This document shows positions 46,023 to 56,761 of a stretch of 64,000 bases of DNA, in pieces. A program made the translations under genes and the position numbers. The stretch lies in the NCBI RefSeq assembly GCF_003575965.1, contig NZ_QWJJ01000006.1, forward strand, positions 1 to 64,000, written 5' to 3'. Under the pieces are notes generated by a model. The model was not told the origin of the DNA and did not search any database. It was given only the letters and a program-made list of their open reading frames with translations. Position 1 is the first letter of the stretch, and every line of letters starts with the position of its first letter. The DNA is from Pseudooceanicola sediminis (GTDB lineage Bacteria; Pseudomonadota; Alphaproteobacteria; Rhodobacterales; Rhodobacteraceae).

Positions 46023-47182
46023 TGCATCGCCGCCATCAGTTCGCGCCCCACCAGCATCCGCCGGATCTCGCTGGTGCCGGCGCCGATCTCCATCAGCTTG
46101 GCGTCGCGGAACAGGCGTGCCACCGCGGCGTCGGCCATGAAGCCCGCACCGCCCATGGCCTGCACCGCCTGATGCGCCACGCTCATCCCTTCCTCAGAGG
46201 CAAACAGGACGCAGGCCGCAGCATCCGCACGTGTCACCTGACCGCGATCACAGGCCCGCGCGACCTCATAGACATAGGCCCGCGCCGCGTTCATCTTGGT
46301 GTACATGTCGGCGATCTTGCCCTGCATCAGCTGAAAGCTCCCGATGCTCTGGCCGAACTGCTTGCGTTCCACCATGTAGGGCATGACCTCGTCCAGACAG
46401 GCCGCCATGATGCCTGTGCCGATGCCCGACAGCACCACGCGCTCGTAATCCAGCCCCGACATCAGAACGCGCACGCCCTTGCCTTCTTCGCCCAGGACAT
46501 TCTCGAACGGGACGTCGACTTCGTCGAAGATCAATTCCGCCGTGTTCGATCCGCGCATTCCCAACTTGTCGAAATGCGCCGAGGTCGAGAACCCGTTCAT
46601 CGTCTTTTCAATCAGAAAGGCGGTAATCCCCTTGCTGCCCGCATCCTTGTCCGTCTTGGCATAGACGATCAGCGTGTCGGCGTCGGGGCCGTTGGTGATC
46701 CAGTACTTGTTGCCGTTCAAGGTATAGCGATCATTCTTCTTTTCCGCCCGCAGGCTCATGCCCACGACGTCCGAACCGGCTCCGGCCTCGCTCATCGCAA
46801 GGGCGCCGACATGGTGGCCCGCAACCAGACCCGGCAGATATTTCTGCTTTTGCTCTTCGGTGCCGTTCAGCTGGATCTGGTTCACGCAGAGGTTGGAGTG
46901 GGCGCCGTAGGACAGGCTGACACTGGCCGAGGCGCGCGCGATCTCCTCGACCGCGATGACATGCGCAAGGTATCCCATTCCAGCGCCGCCATACTCTTCG
47001 TCCACCGTGATCCCCAGCAGGCCCATCTCGCCCATCTCGCGCCACAGGGCCGCAGGGAAACTGTTGCTGGCGTCGATTTCGGCGGCCATCGGGCGCACCC
47101 GGTCCTGCGCCCAGCGATGCACTGCCTCGCGCAGCGCATTGATGTCTTCGCCCAGGTCGAAACGCATCGAAGCGGTAAACAT
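46019..47182 (-). CDS. Isovaleryl-CoA dehydrogenase
   Basis: 387 residues from the ATG at 47180-47182 (MFTASMRFDLGEDINALREAV) behind GGAGGAG. Acyl-CoA dehydrogenase fold with AMSEAGAGSDVVGM, the Glu-containing GLDYERVVLSGIGTGIMAAC region of the isovaleryl subgroup, and the C-terminal AGTSEIRRMLVGREL. FAD enzyme converting isovaleryl-CoA to 3-methylcrotonyl-CoA. First gene of the leucine run; candidate promoter and operator lie just upstream. Confidence 0.94.
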   Translation of the reverse strand: MFTASMRFDLGEDINALREAVHRWAQDRVRPMAAEIDASNSFPAALWREMGEMGLLGITVDEEYGGAGMGYLAHVIAVEEIARASASVSLSYGAHSNLCVNQIQLNGTEEQKQKYLPGLVAGHHVGALAMSEAGAGSDVVGMSLRAEKKNDRYTLNGNKYWITNGPDADTLIVYAKTDKDAGSKGITAFLIEKTMNGFSTSAHFDKLGMRGSNTAELIFDEVDVPFENVLGEEGKGVRVLMSGLDYERVVLSGIGTGIMAACLDEVMPYMVERKQFGQSIGSFQLMQGKIADMYTKMNAARAYVYEVARACDRGQVTRADAAACVLFASEEGMSVAHQAVQAMGGAGFMADAAVARLFRDAKLMEIGAGTSEIRRMLVGRELMAAMQ

Positions 47183-47203
47183 CGGGCTCCTCCTTCCCTT
47201 TAT

Positions 47204-47217
47204 TGAACGCTTGTTCA
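47204..47217. promoter_or_regulatory. TGAAC-N4-GTTCA palindrome at the ivd promoter
   Basis: TGAAC GCTT GTTCA, 22 bp upstream of the ivd ATG, directly downstream of the candidate -10. The shape and spacing fit a TetR-type operator that would block transcription; the regulator gene is not in the window. Confidence 0.5.
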
Positions 47218-47247
47218 TACATAGGCACGGCGTCGCGCATCGGTCAA
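47218..47247 (-). promoter_or_regulatory. Candidate ivd promoter
   Basis: On the minus strand: TTGACC (47247-47242), 18-bp spacer, TATGTA (47223-47218). Its predicted start site falls within the palindrome at 47204-47217. Confidence 0.45.
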
Positions 47248-47313
47248 GCGACAGGAACCGTGCCCGCCGCGCTGCGTTGTTCTCTCAATCACGCCTACCT
47301 TAAGGAGGATGTC

Positions 47314-47793
47314 ATGAAAGACTTCGCAGACAAGATGACCGAACAGTTCTGGACCCGCATGGACAAAGTGCGCGCCGGGATGCTGCACACCACCGATGAT
47401 CGCATCGTTCCGATGACCGCCTACCCCGACCCTGACGAGGGCGCCCTCTGGTTCATCACCGCGGAAGGCACGGATGCGCACCAGGCCGCGAAAAGCAATC
47501 ATACGACCACCTTCATCGTCTCAGATGCCTCGGCCAAGATTTACGCCCGCGTGCACGGTCAACTGTCGGCCGTCACCAACCCCGAGAAGCTGGACGAGAT
47601 CTGGTCCCCCATTGCCGGCGCCTGGTTCAAGGATGGCCGCGAGGACAGCTCGGTCCGTCTGCTGCGCCTGATCCCCACCAAGGCCGAGGTCTGGCTGACC
47701 GATGGCGGTGCCGGTTTCCTGTATGAAATTGCCAAGGCCAAGCTGTCGGACGCAACGCCGGATGCAGGCGACCACGGGGTCATCACATTTTGA
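47314..47793 (+). CDS. PNPOx-like (general stress) flavin-fold protein
   Basis: 159 residues from the ATG at 47314, with AAGGAGG just upstream. Split-barrel FMN-binding family: RIVPMTAYPDPDEGALWFITAEGTDAH, then NHTTTFIVSDASAKIYARVHGQL and WSPIAGAWFKDG near residue 95, as in GsiB/General stress protein 26-type proteins. A redox or stress role is plausible; substrate unknown. It is divergent from ivd and followed closely by the CreA-family gene. Confidence 0.85.
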   Translation: MKDFADKMTEQFWTRMDKVRAGMLHTTDDRIVPMTAYPDPDEGALWFITAEGTDAHQAAKSNHTTTFIVSDASAKIYARVHGQLSAVTNPEKLDEIWSPIAGAWFKDGREDSSVRLLRLIPTKAEVWLTDGGAGFLYEIAKAKLSDATPDAGDHGVITF

Positions 47794-47846
47794 GACCGGC
47801 GGCAAAAACGACGTACCCCAACCCGGATGGCGCGAAATTCGGGTGG

Positions 47847-48329
47847 ATGATACGGCTGTGCGCGGTGCCGCTGACCTGTCTGTTCGTGGGGGCCCTCTTC
47901 GTGGGGGCCTCCACCTCGTCCGCCACAGCCGAACAGGTGGGCGAGGTCGGGGTCGACTGGACAGGTAACGACATCGTCATAGAGGAGATCCCGGACCCAA
48001 AGGTCACTGGGGTTACCTGTCATATCGCGTACTTCTCGCGCAGTCTGATTGATCGCGTGTCAAAGGGGAACTGGTTCGAGGATCCCTCCAACGCCTCGAT
48101 CGCCTGCCGCCAAACCGGGCCCATCAAGGTCGGTGATATCGATCGCGGCGAAGACGGAGAGGACGTGTTCCGCACGTCCCGCTCGATCATCCTGAAATCC
48201 TTGCGGGTGAAACGCATCTGGGACGAAAAGAACCAGACCCTGATCTACCTCGCCCACGCGGCCGAGCTGACGGATGGGTCTGCCAAGTTGTCGATCTCCA
48301 CGGTACCGCTCTACCATGCGGGGCACTGA
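47847..48329 (+). CDS. CreA family secreted protein
   Basis: 160 residues from the ATG at 47847 (MIRLCAVPLTC), giving a clean signal peptide (cleavage near SATA-EQ). A TTG at 47790 would add 19 residues and overlap the upstream stop; it is less likely. The mature part follows the CreA pattern: EVGVDWTGNDIVIEEIPDPKVTGVTC, DPSNASIACRQTGPI, VFRTSRSIILKSLRVKRIWDEKNQTLIYL and a final SISTVPL. Function of CreA proteins is unknown. Confidence 0.85.
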   Translation: MIRLCAVPLTCLFVGALFVGASTSSATAEQVGEVGVDWTGNDIVIEEIPDPKVTGVTCHIAYFSRSLIDRVSKGNWFEDPSNASIACRQTGPIKVGDIDRGEDGEDVFRTSRSIILKSLRVKRIWDEKNQTLIYLAHAAELTDGSAKLSISTVPLYHAGH

Positions 48330-48346
48330 CCCCAGGTTCAGTACCG

Positions 48347-48372
48347 CCCCCTTCGCCGCCGAGCGTAGGGGG
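48347..48372. terminator. Hairpin between convergent creA-like and aminotransferase genes
   Basis: CCCCCT (48347-48352) pairs with AGGGGG (48367-48372) over a 14-base loop. It lies 18 bp after the CreA-like stop. Weak support; no T tract. Confidence 0.3.
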
Positions 48373-48468
48373 TAGACGTCTATATCGCCCTATCTGACCG
48401 AGGTGCCCGAACAGCCCTGACCGTTGACCCTTCAAGCCGCGGCTGTCGCAGGGGAAACCCAACCCTTC

Positions 48469-49668
48469 TCAGGCGACACCGCTCTGAAAGACGGCGCTGA
48501 CCTCGGCACGGATGATCCGCGCGATCAGGGCACAGTCGTCGACACTGAAGGTCAGGGGCAGCCGCATGTCCATGATTGAGCGCAGGACCCTGTCACTGCG
48601 CGGCATCGGCGCGCTCGGGGCATATCGCCAACTGTCATAGCGCGAGGTATAGCCCCGCGGCTCGGCGTCACCGAACCACTTCAATTCAACCCCACGGCCA
48701 GCACAGCGGCGCAGGACGTCACCGATCTTTCCCGCGTCCCAGTCCGGCAGCAGGAATTGGATGGAAGAGCCGACAAAGCGTTCCGCCCCGGGCCTTTCCA
48801 CGATCTGCAATCCCGGCGTATCCCGCAAGCCCGCCTCGACCGCCGCATATCGGGCATTCCACGCAGCGCACTGCGCCTCAAGCGCCCTCAGTTGCGGGCG
48901 CAGGATCGCGGCCCGCAGGTTATCCATCCGACCGGAGATATTGGGCGTGACATATTTGACCTCGGCGTAGGCCTCCGCCCCCGGACCCGCGATGTGGCGG
49001 TCAAACAGCATGTAGCTGCCTGAAAGCATGGTCGCACGCGCCGCCATATCAGCATCATCTGTAACCAGCAGCCCCCCCTCGCCGGAATTGACATGCTTGT
49101 AGGTCTGGGTCGAATAACAACCGATGGCCCCGTGCCGTCCGCTGATCACACCATTCCAGCGTGCCCCCATCGTGTGGGCGCAATCCTCGACCACGATGAT
49201 CCCGGCGTCGTTGCAAAGTGCCATCAGCCGGTCCATGTCGCAGATATGACCGCGCATATGGCTCAGCAGCAGGACGCGCGCGCGGTCCAGCTTGCTCTCC
49301 AGATCCGCGATATCGATCACCAGCGCCTCGGTCACACCGACATAGACCGGTTCGGCGCCAACTGCCGCGATGGCCCCCGGCACCGGTGCCAGGGTAAAGG
49401 CGTTGGACAAAACGCGATCACCCGGCCGCACGCCGACGGCACGCAGCGCCGTCGAAATCGCATGGCCTCCCGACGCGACCGCCAGCGCATAGCGCGCGCC
49501 GGTCATCTCCGCGAACTCCTGCTCCAGCAGCGCGGTTTCGCCCGCCTCACCGGCCGCGGTGTTGTAGCGGTGCAGACGGCCACTGCGCATCACCGCCACG
49601 GCAGCCTCGATCGCCTCTTCCGGGATCGGCTCCTGCTGGGTGAAATTGCCTGTGAAGGTTTCGGTCAT
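48469..49668 (-). CDS. DegT/DnrJ/EryC1/StrS family aminotransferase
   Basis: 399 residues from the ATG at 49666-49668, behind AAAGGA. PLP fold type I: VASGGHAISTALRAVGVRPGDRV, EDCAHTMGARWNG, and the Schiff-base lysine in STQTYKHVNSGEGG (Lys191). Such enzymes aminate keto-sugars, or act as dehydratases or epimerases for surface polysaccharide. No sugar-nucleotide genes are adjacent; it follows the phosphatase gene by 63 bp. Confidence 0.87.
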   Translation of the reverse strand: MTETFTGNFTQQEPIPEEAIEAAVAVMRSGRLHRYNTAAGEAGETALLEQEFAEMTGARYALAVASGGHAISTALRAVGVRPGDRVLSNAFTLAPVPGAIAAVGAEPVYVGVTEALVIDIADLESKLDRARVLLLSHMRGHICDMDRLMALCNDAGIIVVEDCAHTMGARWNGVISGRHGAIGCYSTQTYKHVNSGEGGLLVTDDADMAARATMLSGSYMLFDRHIAGPGAEAYAEVKYVTPNISGRMDNLRAAILRPQLRALEAQCAAWNARYAAVEAGLRDTPGLQIVERPGAERFVGSSIQFLLPDWDAGKIGDVLRRCAGRGVELKWFGDAEPRGYTSRYDSWRYAPSAPMPRSDRVLRSIMDMRLPLTFSVDDCALIARIIRAEVSAVFQSGVA

Positions 49669-49731
49669 GCTGGCATCCTTTGTCGTGTCGGCCCGGCGCG
49701 TCAATCTCTGTCACTCTCCGTGGGGCGATGG

Positions 49732-50394
49732 CTATAGCTGCAATTGCTCCACCACGGCGGGCAGTTCGTCGAAATGGCCGATCAGGGCCTCCGGTGCCAG
49801 CGCGGCCATGTCGGCGCCGGACGGCCCGAACGACACCAGCACCGACGGCACACCGGCGGCCCGGGCAGTGTTGCGGTCCGTATCGCTGTCCCCCACCAGA
49901 CAGCAGCGCGCGGGATCGCCGCCGGACCGGCGCGCCGCCTCGCGCAGCGGCGCCGGGTCGGGCTTGCGCACCGGCAGGGTATCAGCCCCCACCAACGCAT
50001 CGAACGTCCCCAGCACACCAAGCTGGCGCATCAGCAACACGGCCAGCGCTTCGGGCTTGTTGGTGCAGATCGACACGGCATAGCCGCGCGTCTTCAACGC
50101 CTCCACGGCCTCCATCGCGCCAGGATACAGCACCGTATGCACCGCGATTGCGCCGCGATAGGCCTCCAGCAGCACCGGATATTGGCGGTCGATCTCGGCC
50201 TCGTCGCCGTCGCGTCCGATCCGTGACAGGCCCAGTCGCAGCATCGCCCGTCCGCCGCGCAGGGCAACGCCGGCATCCGCCGCGTCCAGCTGATCACCGA
50301 CGCCCAGCCCCTGAAAGCAATGGTTCGCCGCCGCCAGCAGGTCGCCACTGGTATCCGCCAGCGTCCCGTCCAGATCGAATACCACTGCCCGCAT
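49732..50394 (-). CDS. HAD-family phosphatase, probable phosphoglycolate phosphatase
   Basis: 220 residues. HAD motifs: I FDLDGTLADT (Asp7, Asp9), II ICTNKP, III KPDPAPL and IV GDSDTDRNTARAAGVPSVLV. With a C1-type cap and this size it best fits phosphoglycolate phosphatase (Gph); other small phosphate esters are possible. Divergent from glmU across 217 bp. Confidence 0.85.
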   Translation of the reverse strand: MRAVVFDLDGTLADTSGDLLAAANHCFQGLGVGDQLDAADAGVALRGGRAMLRLGLSRIGRDGDEAEIDRQYPVLLEAYRGAIAVHTVLYPGAMEAVEALKTRGYAVSICTNKPEALAVLLMRQLGVLGTFDALVGADTLPVRKPDPAPLREAARRSGGDPARCCLVGDSDTDRNTARAAGVPSVLVSFGPSGADMAALAPEALIGHFDELPAVVEQLQL

Positions 50395-50492
50395 GTCGGT
50401 TCATCCTCTTTTCATTGGCCGCTTCCGGCAGGCTTTCGCCACGATTGTTGCGCATCGAAACCCAAGTTGATGGCGCACCGGGTCACCCGGCC

Positions 50493-50520
50493 TTGCGCCA
50501 CCACGCTATCCGATTAAAAC
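50493..50520 (+). promoter_or_regulatory. Candidate glmU-glmS promoter
   Basis: TTGCGC (50493-50498), 16-bp spacer, TAAAAC (50515-50520). The predicted start is about 85 bases before the glmU ATG. A CCGGG-TCA-CCCGG hairpin lies just before it. Confidence 0.35.
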
Positions 50521-50611
50521 GGGCGCAACAAAAGGACAACCACAAGGGTGCGCGCCCGGGCCGACGATCCCGTGCCGCAGCGCCCTGACAGGCAACGGAA
50601 TTGAGGGCACG

Positions 50612-51966
50612 ATGAGCACGGCATGCATAATTCTGGCGGCGGGGATGGGCAGCCGGATGAATTCGGACCTCCCCAAGGTCCTGCATCAGATCGCGGGGGC
50701 ACCGATGCTGGCCCATGCGATGCATTCGGCCCTGTCGCTGGACCCGGCCCGGCTGATCGTGGTCGCAGGCCACGGCGCCGAGGCCGTCACCGCCGCCGCC
50801 GAGGATGTGATGCCCCTGACGCAGGTCGTTCTTCAGCGCGAACAGAACGGCACGGCCCATGCCGTCGATCAGGCGCGCGACCTGCTGGACGGTTTCCAGG
50901 GTGATGTCATCGTGCTCTATGGCGACACCCCCTTCATCCGCCCCGAGACCCTCGCGGCGATGCAGACCGCCCGTGCCCGCCATGACATCGTCGTGCTGGG
51001 CTTTGAGGCGCGCGATCCGGGGCGCTACGGTCGGCTTGTGATGGATGGTCTGAGCCTGGACAGGATCGTCGAATACAAGGACGCATCCGAAGAAGAGCGC
51101 AAGATCACGCTGTGCAATTCCGGCGTGATCTGTGCCGATGCCGCGACGCTGTTCGATCTGATCGCAAAGGTCGGCAACGACAACGCCGCAGCAGAATACT
51201 ACCTGACGGACGTGATCGCCCTTGCCCGCGCGGCAGGATTGTCTGCCGGCGCCGTCACCTGTGACGAAGCCGAGACGATGGGCATCAACTCGCGCGCGCA
51301 ACTGGCCGATGCCGAAGCCGCCTTTCAAACCCGCAAACGTGCCGAGGCGATGGAGGATGGCGTGACCCTGGTTGCACCCGAGACGGTCTTCCTTGCCCAT
51401 GACACCGTGATCGGGCGCGACAGCGTGATCGAACCGAACGTGTTTTTCGGCCCCGAGGTTACGGTCGAAAGCGGCGCGCGCATCCGCGCCTTCTCGCATC
51501 TCGAAGGGTGCCATGTCAGCCGCGGCGGGCTGATAGGGCCTTTTGCCCGCCTGCGCCCCGGCGCCGAACTGTCCGAGGATGTCCACATCGGCAACTTTGT
51601 CGAGGTCAAGCAGGCACGCGTCGATCGCGGCGCCAAGATCAATCACCTCAGCTACATCGGCGACGCCGAGGTGGGAGAAGAGACGAACATCGGCGCAGGC
51701 ACCATCACCTGCAATTACGATGGCGTCATGAAGCACCGCACCCGGATCGGCGCGCGCGCCTTCATCGGGTCGTCGACCATGCTGGTGGCCCCGGTTTCGG
51801 TCGGGGATGACGCCATGACAGGCTCCGGCTCGGTCATCACGGCCGATGTCGAACCCGGCGCACTGGCCATCGGGCGCGCCCGCCAGGTGTCGAAACCCGG
51901 CATGGCCCGCAAACTGATGGAAATCCTGAAACTGAAAAAGGCCCGGCTGGCCAAAGAGGCGGAATA

Positions 51967-51967
<1 letters not shown>
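50612..51967 (+). CDS. glmU: Bifunctional GlcN-1-P acetyltransferase / GlcNAc-1-P uridyltransferase
   Basis: 451 residues. N-terminal nucleotidyltransferase with LAAGMGSRMNSDLPKVLHQ, C-terminal left-handed beta-helix with hexapeptide repeats and NIGAGTITCNYDG. Makes UDP-GlcNAc for peptidoglycan and LPS. It shares one base with glmS (TAATG), so the two steps of the pathway are translationally coupled. Confidence 0.97.
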
Positions 51968-53790
<1,823 letters not shown>

Positions 53791-53819
53791 TCTGCGCAGA
53801 GACGGCACAGGAGTCTCTC

Positions 53820-54383
53820 ATGGCCAAGCAATTCGATCAGATCGAAGACGCCCATCAACGCTTCATCGAAGAACAGCACATGTTCTTTACCGGCACAGCT
53901 GCCCCCGACGGCTATGTCAACGTCTCGCCCAAGGGCATGGACAGCCTGCGCGTGCTGGGGCCGAACCGCATCATCTGGCGCAACATGACCGGCTCGGGCA
54001 ACGAAACCGCCGGGCATCTTGCACAAAGCAACCGCATGACGCTGATGTGGTGTTCCTTCACGACGCGCCCGATGATCCTGCGCTGCTACGGCACGGCCCG
54101 AACCATTCACCGCCTCGACCCCGATTGGTCGGCGCTGGACGCGCACTTTGTCCCGGCCTTTCAGGCGCGCCAGATCTACGACCTGACCGTCACGCTGGTC
54201 CAGACCTCCTGCGGCTATGCCGTGCCATTCATGGATTTCGTCAGCGATCGCGACACGCTGGACAAATGGGCGCAATCGCGTGGGCAAGACCAGGTCCGCG
54301 ACTATTGGCGCGACCGCAATACACTGACCATGGACGGCGCCCCCACGGGCATCGTCGCAGGCAACCTCGGACCTGACGCATGA
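53820..54383 (+). CDS. PNPOx-like split-barrel protein
   Basis: 187 residues. Pyridoxamine 5'-phosphate oxidase-like family: MFFTGTAAPDGYVNVSPKGMDSLRVL, TGSGNETAGHLAQSNRMTLMWCSF and RPMILRCYGTARTI. Distinct from the family member at 47314, which is of the stress-protein type. FMN or heme binding is typical; substrate unknown. It follows glmS by 29 bp and overlaps the AlkD-like gene by 4 bp. Confidence 0.85.
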   Translation: MAKQFDQIEDAHQRFIEEQHMFFTGTAAPDGYVNVSPKGMDSLRVLGPNRIIWRNMTGSGNETAGHLAQSNRMTLMWCSFTTRPMILRCYGTARTIHRLDPDWSALDAHFVPAFQARQIYDLTVTLVQTSCGYAVPFMDFVSDRDTLDKWAQSRGQDQVRDYWRDRNTLTMDGAPTGIVAGNLGPDA

Positions 54384-55057
54384 CACTGGAAGACGCGCTG
54401 ACCGCGCTCAAGACCCACGAAAAACCCGGCCATGCCGAAAGCGCGGCGGCCTATCACAAGGTGCCGCGCCCCTACCTGGGTGTGCCCAACCCGGCCCTGA
54501 ACGACCTGGCCACCGAATGGCGCCGTTCGCTGACCTTGCAGGACCGCCTGACGCTGGCCGACGACCTCTGGCAGACCGACATCCACGAGGCCCGCATCGT
54601 CGCCGCCAAGCTGCTGACGCAGGCGCGCATCCGCCCCTCGGATCAGCCGGTCTGGCACCTGCTGTGTTCCTGGATTGCCGATTTCGATTCCTGGGCGATT
54701 GCCGACCACGTGTCCAAGGCGGGCGAACGGCGCATCATGGCCGACCTGTCACGCCTCGATCACGTGGAATACTGGACCGAGTCCCCGCACATGTGGACGC
54801 GCCGCTCCGCCCTCGTGATGACGCTCGGCCTGACCCGCCTCAATCACCCCTCCGCTGAGGAAGCCGCGGCGCGCGAACGCGTGCTCGGCTGGGCGGCGCG
54901 CTATGTCGACGATCCGCAATGGTTCATCCAGAAGGCCGTGGCCTGGTGGCTGCGCGACCTGTCGAAACACGATCCCGACCGGGTGCGCGCCTTCCTTGAT
55001 CGGCACGGCGAGGACATGCGCGGATTTGCCCGCAAGGAAGCCGGCAAATACCTCTAG
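54380..55057 (+). CDS. DNA alkylation repair (AlkD-like) protein
   Basis: 225 residues of HEAT-like helices. The pattern SWAIADHVSK, MWTRRSALVM (with the alkyl-base-pocket Trp/Arg region) and DPQWFIQKAVAWWLRDLSKHDPDRV matches AlkD-like glycosylases, which remove N3- or N7-alkylated purines. Start overlaps the preceding stop (ATGA). Confidence 0.85.
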   Translation: MTLEDALTALKTHEKPGHAESAAAYHKVPRPYLGVPNPALNDLATEWRRSLTLQDRLTLADDLWQTDIHEARIVAAKLLTQARIRPSDQPVWHLLCSWIADFDSWAIADHVSKAGERRIMADLSRLDHVEYWTESPHMWTRRSALVMTLGLTRLNHPSAEEAAARERVLGWAARYVDDPQWFIQKAVAWWLRDLSKHDPDRVRAFLDRHGEDMRGFARKEAGKYL

Positions 55058-55173
55058 CGCACGCGGGCGGCGGCGTGACGGGCGCCGCGGCAGGCAACGT
55101 CACGGCGAAACGGCCCGGGTCAAGGGCGGGGCAACCCATCCTGCTGCCCTGCCCCGGATGGCTATGGCGAGCA

Positions 55174-55214
55174 CCGGCCAGAACCGGCCAGGGACCCGCC
55201 AGGGACCGGCCGCC
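55174..55214. repeat. 10-11-bp tandem repeat x4 beside the lipoprotein gene 3' end
   Basis: CCGGCCAGAA (55174-55183), CCGGCCAGGGA (55184-55194), CCCGCCAGGGA (55195-55205) and CCGGCCGCC (55206-55214). Lies between the AlkD-like stop and the convergent lipoprotein stop. Confidence 0.7.
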
Positions 55215-55223
55215 CAAATGCGC

Positions 55224-55658
55224 TCAGCCGCCCGGGTAGACGTCGATCTCGATCAACCCGGTCAGCGGCACCCCAAGCGCCTGCATCGCCATCAGCGACA
55301 GGCGCGATCCGGCTGTTTCCGGCCCATTGATCGGGATCAGCTGGGCGGTGATGGTGGTGCCGGTCTCGATGGCCGTGATCCGGCCCTTCTGCACGCTGGT
55401 GACCATCGGCGTCTTCAGCCACAGCCCCGGCTCTCCCGCCGCGCCCAGCGTGGCGACCGTACGCCCCTTGCTCGGGCCCTCGGGGGGGCGCACGGAGACT
55501 GCGGCCTCGTTTGCCGGCAGGATCTCGGCCTCGGCCGTGGCCCCGGTATCGATGGGCGCCGCATCGGGACGGGGCGTCGCTGTTGGCTGGATCTGGGTGC
55601 ACCCGGCAAGGGTGATGGCAAGGGCGGGGATCGACAGGATCAGGGAAATGGCTTTCAT
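55224..55658 (-). CDS. Predicted lipoprotein
   Basis: 144 residues from the ATG at 55656-55658 (MKAISLILSIPALAIT), lipobox TLAGC (Cys19), then a Pro/Ala-rich linker. The C-terminal ~75 residues (GRTVATLGAAGEPGLWLKTPMVT onward, ending SRLSLMAMQALGVPLTGLIEIDVYPGG) may be a small double-psi barrel-like domain related to RlpA, though this is a guess. Homologues are sometimes labelled galactarate dehydratase, with no support in the sequence. Convergent with the AlkD-like gene; divergent from moaA. Confidence 0.72.
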   Translation of the reverse strand: MKAISLILSIPALAITLAGCTQIQPTATPRPDAAPIDTGATAEAEILPANEAAVSVRPPEGPSKGRTVATLGAAGEPGLWLKTPMVTSVQKGRITAIETGTTITAQLIPINGPETAGSRLSLMAMQALGVPLTGLIEIDVYPGG

Positions 55659-55753
55659 GCCGATCAGTTTAGGTCGATCTCCGCCCGCTTCAATCACACA
55701 AAGATGAAGGGCGGCCCTTGTCGCAGCCTGCCCGCCGCAATAGGTTCGATGCC

Positions 55754-56761
55754 ATGACAGCCCCCCTGATCGATCCCTTTCAACGTGCGATAGATTACCT
55801 GCGTGTCTCGGTCACCGACCGATGCGATTTCCGCTGTGTCTACTGCATGTCCGAAAACATGACCTTTCTGCCCAAGAAGGACCTGCTCACGCTCGAGGAA
55901 CTCGACAGGATGTGTTCCACCTTCATCGGGCTGGGCGTCAAGAAGCTGCGCATTACCGGCGGCGAACCTCTGGTGCGTCGCGACATCATGACGTTTTTCC
56001 GCGCCATGTCGCGCCATCTCGAAAGCGGCGCTCTCAGGGAACTGACGCTGACGACCAACGGCAGCCAGCTCGAACGCTATGCCGCCGATCTCGCCGCTGC
56101 CGGCGTGCGCCGCATCAACGTCTCGCTCGATACCCTGGACGAAGAGAAATTCGCCCGCGTCACCCGGTGGGGTCGGCTGCCGCAGGTGCTGCGCGGGCTG
56201 GATGCGGCCCAGGCCGCCGGCCTCAGGGTGAAACTGAACGCCGTCGCCCTCAAGGGCTTCAACGAAGACGAACTGTTCACCCTGGCCGAATTCTGCGCGG
56301 CCCGTGGCATGGATCTGACCTGGATCGAGGTCATGCCCATGGGCGATATCGGCAACGAGGATCGCGTCGGCCAGTACTGGTCGATGCGCGACGTCCGCGC
56401 CCTGCTGGAAACCCGTTATCGCCTGCGCGATCTTACCGAAAGCTCGGGTGGTCCCGCGCGCTATGTCCGGGTCGAGGAGACGGGCCAGAAGATCGGCTTC
56501 ATCACCCCGCTCAGCCACAATTTCTGCGAAAGCTGCAACCGCGTCCGCATGACCTGCACCGGCGAACTCTACATGTGCCTCGGGCAAGAGGACATGGCAG
56601 ACCTGCGCCCGGCCCTGCGAAATTTCCCCGGCAACGACGCGCCCCTGGAACAAGCGATCCGCGATGCGATCTCGCACAAGCCCAAGGGGCACGATTTCGA
56701 TTATTCACGCCAGCGCGCCGATGGCCAGGTTTCGCGCCACATGAGCCATACGGGCGGCTGA
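55754..56761 (+). CDS. moaA: GTP 3',8-cyclase (molybdenum cofactor biosynthesis)
   Basis: 335 residues from the ATG at 55754; a TTG 36 bp upstream is an alternative. Radical SAM motif CDFRCVYC (Cys24, 28, 31), TGGEPLVR, and the C-terminal 4Fe-4S site [12 protein letters not shown] with downstream Cys. Catalyses the first step of molybdopterin synthesis. The C-terminal end HMSHTGG carries the terminal Gly pair. It shares a base with waaA (TGATG). Confidence 0.96.
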   Translation: MTAPLIDPFQRAIDYLRVSVTDRCDFRCVYCMSENMTFLPKKDLLTLEELDRMCSTFIGLGVKKLRITGGEPLVRRDIMTFFRAMSRHLESGALRELTLTTNGSQLERYAADLAAAGVRRINVSLDTLDEEKFARVTRWGRLPQVLRGLDAAQAAGLRVKLNAVALKGFNEDELFTLAEFCAARGMDLTWIEVMPMGDIGNEDRVGQYWSMRDVRALLETRYRLRDLTESSGGPARYVRVEETGQKIGFITPLSHNFCESCNRVRMTCTGELYMCLGQEDMADLRPALRNFPGNDAPLEQAIRDAISHKPKGHDFDYSRQRADGQVSRHMSHTGG

